Made by a program: the position numbers and the translations under genes
Shown here: positions 60,801 to 64,000 of the stretch, in pieces
Position numbering within the stretch: the first letter of the stretch is position 1
Layout: every line of letters starts with the position of its first letter
Assembly (NCBI GenBank): GCA_963708245.1
Contig: OY970201.1
Location: 2,666,001-2,730,000 of the forward strand
DNA from: CAVYXK01 sp963708245
GTDB lineage: Bacteria; Pseudomonadota; Alphaproteobacteria; Acetobacterales; Acetobacteraceae
DNA: 64,000 nt
Direction: 5' to 3'
Notes under the pieces: model-generated
Database searches by the model: none
Seen by the model: the letters and a program-made list of their open reading frames with translations, nothing else
Told to the model about the DNA's origin: nothing

Positions 60801-61472
60801 TCAATGCCAAAAGCGGAAGAGAAGAATCAACATTAGCAAGGCGATGAGGATCATCCAACCAAGCCCTCTGATTGAATATTCAATCGCAGATAGTTTGCGG
60901 AGAAGCAAGAAATTCACCCGAGCGGTGTCCAAAAAAAATGCGCGATCCTCGCCTGCGGGCATTTCCGTATCCCAGGGTCGATCGCCCGACAAAATCGGAA
61001 AACTGAAATCAAACCTAATGGACTCGATCGGAACAGCGGGGCTTGTTTCGTTATCCCATGTCTGTCCGCTGCCGTCTGGTTCCGATCCAAATTTCAACGC
61101 ACCAAACAGAAAGTGAACAATAGCCTGCTGTGGCATCATCCCGGCCAAGATAAGCGCGTGAAACCCTGCCAGATGATCGTCAGGAAGCCGCCAAACGAGA
61201 TAGATTTCGGAGTAGAAATCCCTGCCTCCGCGAGAATAACGCATTTCGCGGGGAAGCTCCTCGCCTGTACTATTGCGCTCCCGTGGTGAGACGAACAGCT
61301 TCGCAGAGATTGTCTTGTCTTTCTGATCTCGCATCGCGGCGAAGCGGTCACTCTGAAATATCTCGCCGGTTTTAAGATCGAGGTGCGATCTTCCCTCCGG
61401 GACTACATCGAACGCAACGGCGAACTTGTTGTTCTCCCAAGATGCGCTTGCGCCTACAATATCGAGAATCAT
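60801..61472 (-). CDS. Hypothetical protein with C-terminal membrane anchor (223 aa)
   Basis: The soluble part contains SASWENNKFAVAFDVVPEGR, HLDLKTGEIFQSDRF, YSEIYLVWRLPDDHLAGFHA and IESIRFDFSFPILSGDRPWD, probably a beta-rich domain. The last ~25 residues (LGWMILIALLMLILLFRFWH) are a strong C-terminal transmembrane helix, so it should be tail-anchored with the bulk in the cytoplasm. No family is recognised. It is AT-richer than core genes and part of the integrated element. Confidence 0.65.
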   Translation of the reverse strand: MILDIVGASASWENNKFAVAFDVVPEGRSHLDLKTGEIFQSDRFAAMRDQKDKTISAKLFVSPRERNSTGEELPREMRYSRGGRDFYSEIYLVWRLPDDHLAGFHALILAGMMPQQAIVHFLFGALKFGSEPDGSGQTWDNETSPAVPIESIRFDFSFPILSGDRPWDTEMPAGEDRAFFLDTARVNFLLLRKLSAIEYSIRGLGWMILIALLMLILLFRFWH

Positions 61473-61691
61473 AGAGCCTCTGAGGGTTGGTCACATTGAG
61501 AGGTTGAGCACCGGCGGCGTTCACGCGGCGGCCAGTAGTGCTGCTGCGGTCCCGCGCGCGCCCGACTGCTGCTAACCAGCATGCCGCATGTTCCGCAATG
61601 GCAACCTATACCTTACGGGCTGTCAGGTCCGACCACAATCATTTTGTCTCACAGTCGTTCGTTGTAGGAGGCGGGCACATACAACCCGCCG

Positions 61692-61765
61692 CCCGGCGCT
61701 TGCAGTGAAAGCTGGCCGCCCGGGGACGCCCGGCGCTTGCAGTGAAAGCTGGCCGCCCGGGGACG
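61692..61765. repeat. 37-bp exact tandem duplication
   Basis: Two identical adjacent 37-bp units (61692-61728 and 61729-61765), each beginning GCCCGGCGCTTGCAGTGAAA. No flanking gene is disrupted. Confidence 0.85.
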
Positions 61766-61939
61766 GGACGCAGCGCCGAAATGAGAAAGCGGGGGGTAGT
61801 GTCCCAAGAATTAGACGGAGGATGGTATTGACCCTCAATGACGGCTCTAAGGCTTAGCTGGTCTGCGAGTCCGTCCCGTACGAATCGGAGACACTCTCAC
61901 AGCCTGAGACAAGTTTGTCGGTGTAGGGTATTGTTTTGC

Positions 61940-61968
61940 TTGACATTCTGACTTAGGCTTGATACAAG
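61940..61968 (+). promoter_or_regulatory. Sigma-70-type promoter
   Basis: TTGACA (61940-61945, consensus) and TACAAG (61963-61968, 4 of 6) are separated by 17 bp. It points to the small genes starting at 62114 and 62345, with a leader of about 140 nt before the first. Confidence 0.5.
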
Positions 61969-62113
61969 TATGAATCCAAGCCCCCAGCAGATTCTAGGCG
62001 GCTTGTCAACGACTTTCTGGTATAGGTGTTGAGGGGCGTCTGGACGACTATCATATGGCTGAACACACCAACGCGAGTCGGAAAAGGAGACGGAAGGAGG
62101 TCCACGCGGAGAG

Positions 62114-62308
62114 GTGCGGCCGGCGGACGTGATCGGATGTGCTGTCCAGGTGGCTCGCATATCGATTGGCGACATGGACGAGGAGCCGCGAGCACCGTCG
62201 GGCCGAGTCCGAAGCGGCCAAGCGGGGGCGAAAGCCCGTAGCAAAAATCTTTCGCCCCAACAGCGTCACGAAATCGCCAAAAAGGCGGCGAATGCTCGCT
62301 GGCGGTAG
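62114..62308 (+). CDS. Small basic protein with KARSKNLSPQQRHEIAKKAA motif
   Basis: The 64-aa protein has a GTG start with GGAGG 13 nt upstream; ATG 62174 would give a 44-aa form. The C-terminal motif AKARSKNLSPQQRHEIAKKA followed by ANARWR is common at the ends of short bacterial and plasmid proteins and looks like a helix-turn-helix fragment. Function is unknown. It could be a small DNA-binding regulator of the downstream HicBA-like pair, 36 bp away. Confidence 0.5.
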   Translation: MRPADVIGCAVQVARISIGDMDEEPRAPSGRVRSGQAGAKARSKNLSPQQRHEIAKKAANARWR

Positions 62309-62344
62309 GAGAACAAATATACCTAATACTCGGGAGAATAAGTC

Positions 62345-62710
62345 ATGGCAACCAACGGAGTGCAAGCGGACAAGGTTCCAGACACAATCACGGTGAAATA
62401 TCAGTTCATCGATGGCGCCCACTTTTTTACCAGCGATGATCCGATAGCCGTGGGGCTGTGCGCCGCGAGCACTGACCTCAAGGCGGCTTTTGACGACGTT
62501 TCCGAGCAGATCACTCAGCTTGCGAAGGACAACCACGGTGTAACCCTGGTATGCAAACCGGCGGTCACGTTCGAGGAGTGGAGGGATTCTCTGCTTGAAT
62601 CCTTGGATCGCGAGATAGCACGGAGACGGGCCAGAGCCTCCGAGATAGATCGTTCCGCTATAGGAGCGTCTCCCGCGAACACCACAATTGAGTGGCGCAA
62701 AGCCGCATAG
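62345..62710 (+). CDS. HicB-like antitoxin candidate
   Basis: The 121-aa protein has TITVKYQFIDGAHFFTSDDP, then IAVGLCAASTDLKAAFDDVS and EQITQLAKDN. The strand-strand-helix order and the G-L/C...S..L..A..D....I pattern resemble the partial RNase H fold of HicB antitoxins. The C-terminal part (FEEWRDSLLESLDREIARRR) is charged and helical. The ATG follows a GGGAGAA ribosome-binding site. The next start codon comes directly after its stop, so the pair is translationally linked. Similarity is weak and judged by eye. Confidence 0.45.
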   Translation: MATNGVQADKVPDTITVKYQFIDGAHFFTSDDPIAVGLCAASTDLKAAFDDVSEQITQLAKDNHGVTLVCKPAVTFEEWRDSLLESLDREIARRRARASEIDRSAIGASPANTTIEWRKAA

Positions 62711-62959
62711 TTGTCCCAACAACCGCCACAATATGTCGCGACAGAAGCCATTATAAAGAAACGGCTTCGGCAGTTGTTGTGTGATAATACTGGTGTAAGC
62801 AATACGGCATATAAGTACAAAACGCCATGCGGACATAGTATATACGTTCCCTTTCCGCTTGGTGGGGTGGGATATACTCAGGCCCAGTTGGAGCTAATTG
62901 AGCAAAACCTGGCGAACTATGGGCTGGACTTGTACCCACTGGATGACAATGCGGGGTAG
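62711..62959 (+). CDS. HicA-like toxin candidate
   Basis: The 82-aa protein starts at TTG immediately after the upstream TAG. It reads LSQQPPQYVATEAIIKKRLR, GVSNTAYKYKTPCGHSIYVP and FPLGGVGYTQAQLELIEQNL. A small alpha-beta-beta-alpha layout with a central histidine (CGHSIYVPFP) resembles the dsRBD-like fold of HicA mRNA interferases. The order antitoxin-then-toxin is the reverse of most hicAB loci. It could equally be an unrelated accessory protein. Confidence 0.4.
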   Translation: MSQQPPQYVATEAIIKKRLRQLLCDNTGVSNTAYKYKTPCGHSIYVPFPLGGVGYTQAQLELIEQNLANYGLDLYPLDDNAG

Positions 62960-63077
62960 TGTCCGTCTTTGCCACCTAGTGTCCTAAGTTGGCGGGGCGG
63001 GTGTCCTAATCCGACAGCCTTTAGCCACCGTCTCGGGCCTTGTAGTCTCGCTGCTCTTGTGCAAGCTCATCCTCTGA

Positions 63078-64000
63078 GAGTCTGTCCGGGAACATTGCTA
63101 GTTCCTGCATAGCCGTCTGACCATGAGACGGATGGAAGCGAGCAACAGAAAGGCACGCGCCTTCACATTGAGATTTTCCCAATCCTTACCCAGTCGACGA
63201 CATCGGTTGAGCCACGCCAACGTGCGTTCGACCACCCATCGCTTTGGTAGCACGACAAAGCCCTTGGCCTGGTCAGATCGTTTGACGATCTCCACCTCGG
63301 CCTGCGACACGACACGCTTCAACGCCTCCTGGAATCGCCGCCCCTGATAGCCGCCATCGGCATAAAGCTTCAGCAGGAACGGAAACATCCCGAACAGCGT
63401 CGCCAGCAGCATGGCGCCGCCATCGCGATCCTGGATGTCCGCCGCCGTCACGATGGCCTGTAGCAGCAAACCCTGGGTATCGACCAGGACGTGCCGCTTC
63501 TTGCCCTTGATCTTCTTCCCCGCATCATACCCATGCGGATCGATCGAGGCCCCCCTTTTTCGGCGCTCTTCACGCTCTGCGCATCAATCACCGCGGCGGT
63601 CGGGCTGGCCTCTCGCGAGGCCTGCTCACGACATTTCACATACAATGCGTGATGCAGTCGCTCCAGCGTGCCGTCCCAGGTCCATCGTTCCAGATAGTCG
63701 TGCACTGTGCTCCGCGGCGGCAGGTCCTTGGGGATCGCCCGCCATTGGCAGCCGGTGCTCAGCACATACATCACGCCGTTCACCACCTGGCGGATATCAA
63801 CGCTCCGCTTGTTGCCGCCCGGCTTGGCCGGGGGGATCAATGGTTCCACCTCGGCCCATTCGGCATCAGTCAGATCGCTCTCATAGCGCAGTCGGGTGCG
63901 GTCGTACCGCGTCCGGTTCTCCTTGGTCCACATCCAGTCCCCCGAATCGATGCTCGGGGGAGAGAGAATCACAGGCGATTCAATGGCTTCAAGGGTGACC
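63078..64000 (-). mobile_element. IS5-family insertion sequence (copy 2, runs off the window)
   Basis: The element begins GAGTCTGTCCGGGAACA right after CTGA and repeats copy 1 (13730-14695) in inverted orientation. Both transposase frames are identical in protein sequence to copy 1. By comparison it should end about 43 bp beyond the window. The shared CTGAG at its border supports the same TNA-type target choice. Confidence 0.85.
63098..63933 (-). CDS. IS5-family transposase, frameshift-expressed (copy 2)
   Basis: The gene has the same two-frame organisation as copy 1: N-terminal frame from ATG 63933 (GTG 63972 possible) to 63448, and C-terminal frame 63469-63098 carrying LYADGGYQG and WVVERTLAWLNRCRRL. 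The A5G6 slippage run is retained. Protein identity with copy 1 indicates recent duplication. Confidence 0.82.

Larger units (their letters stand above)
61473..62113. other. Non-coding region with tandem duplication and promoter
   Basis: No supported gene is present in 640 bp. It contains the 37-bp tandem duplication at 61692-61765, a GGGTAGTGTCC motif at 61797 similar to GGGTAGTGTCC at 62955 (possibly ends of a lost insertion sequence), and a promoter at 61940. A short frame from ATG 62052 encodes 24 Lys/Arg-rich residues and is not called. Confidence 0.4.

Overview
The window is high-GC chromosomal DNA from an alphaproteobacterium, most likely of the Acetobacteraceae/Rhodospirillales type. 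This assignment is inferred from the 5-aminolevulinate synthase, the class I lysyl-tRNA synthetase, the Rieske/succinate dehydrogenase genes, the DUF1127 protein and the overall codon use. No rRNA, tRNA or CRISPR array was found.

Layout. 1-11.3 kb is a housekeeping stretch. It holds the 5' end of an acetylornithine-aminotransferase-type gene (minus) behind what looks like a complete arginine attenuator: a short leader peptide with five Arg codons in a row, a 15-bp terminator and a 9-bp antiterminator option. It continues with an M20 amidohydrolase, a lipoprotein, hemA, an RlmI-type methyltransferase, rmlD plus a glycosyltransferase, a VapBC pair with a clear operator, an ABC-2 exporter and a histidine phosphatase. 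11.3-22.3 kb is a mobile hotspot. It contains two AT-richer orphan genes, an IS5-family copy inserted with a 3-bp duplication into a reconstructable gene, a PEP-CTERM protein, an IS701-family element, a group II intron sitting just upstream of a decayed IS110 transposase, and a solitary TIR-like gene.

22.3-29 kb carries a type VI secretion fragment (peptidoglycan hydrolase, tssL, tssM) without the rest of the cluster. 29-52 kb is again largely core: a branched-chain amino acid binding protein broken by an amber codon, a frameshifted lysK overlapping an mprF/lpiA-like gene, petA, the sdhCDAB operon, cspA, and kdpDE with ptsN but no kdpFABC. It ends with a LysR/DUF1127/CmcJ/flavin-monooxygenase group and a secreted phosphoesterase.

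52.9-63 kb is an integrated element whose tyrosine integrase abuts an N-terminally truncated chemotaxis receptor. The element has a plasmid-like replication block: HTH/excisionase, primase-polymerase, RepA-type ATPase, GCGCACGGT repeats, and a stand-alone Topo VI-A/Spo11-like protein with both the presumed catalytic Tyr and a TOPRIM motif. It also carries small hypotheticals and a HicBA-like pair. It stops at a second, inverted copy of the same IS5-family element, which runs off the window. Seven genes in the window are visibly broken (IS insertion, truncation, frameshift, nonsense or deletion), which suggests ongoing decay. The single-base lesions could also be assembly errors.
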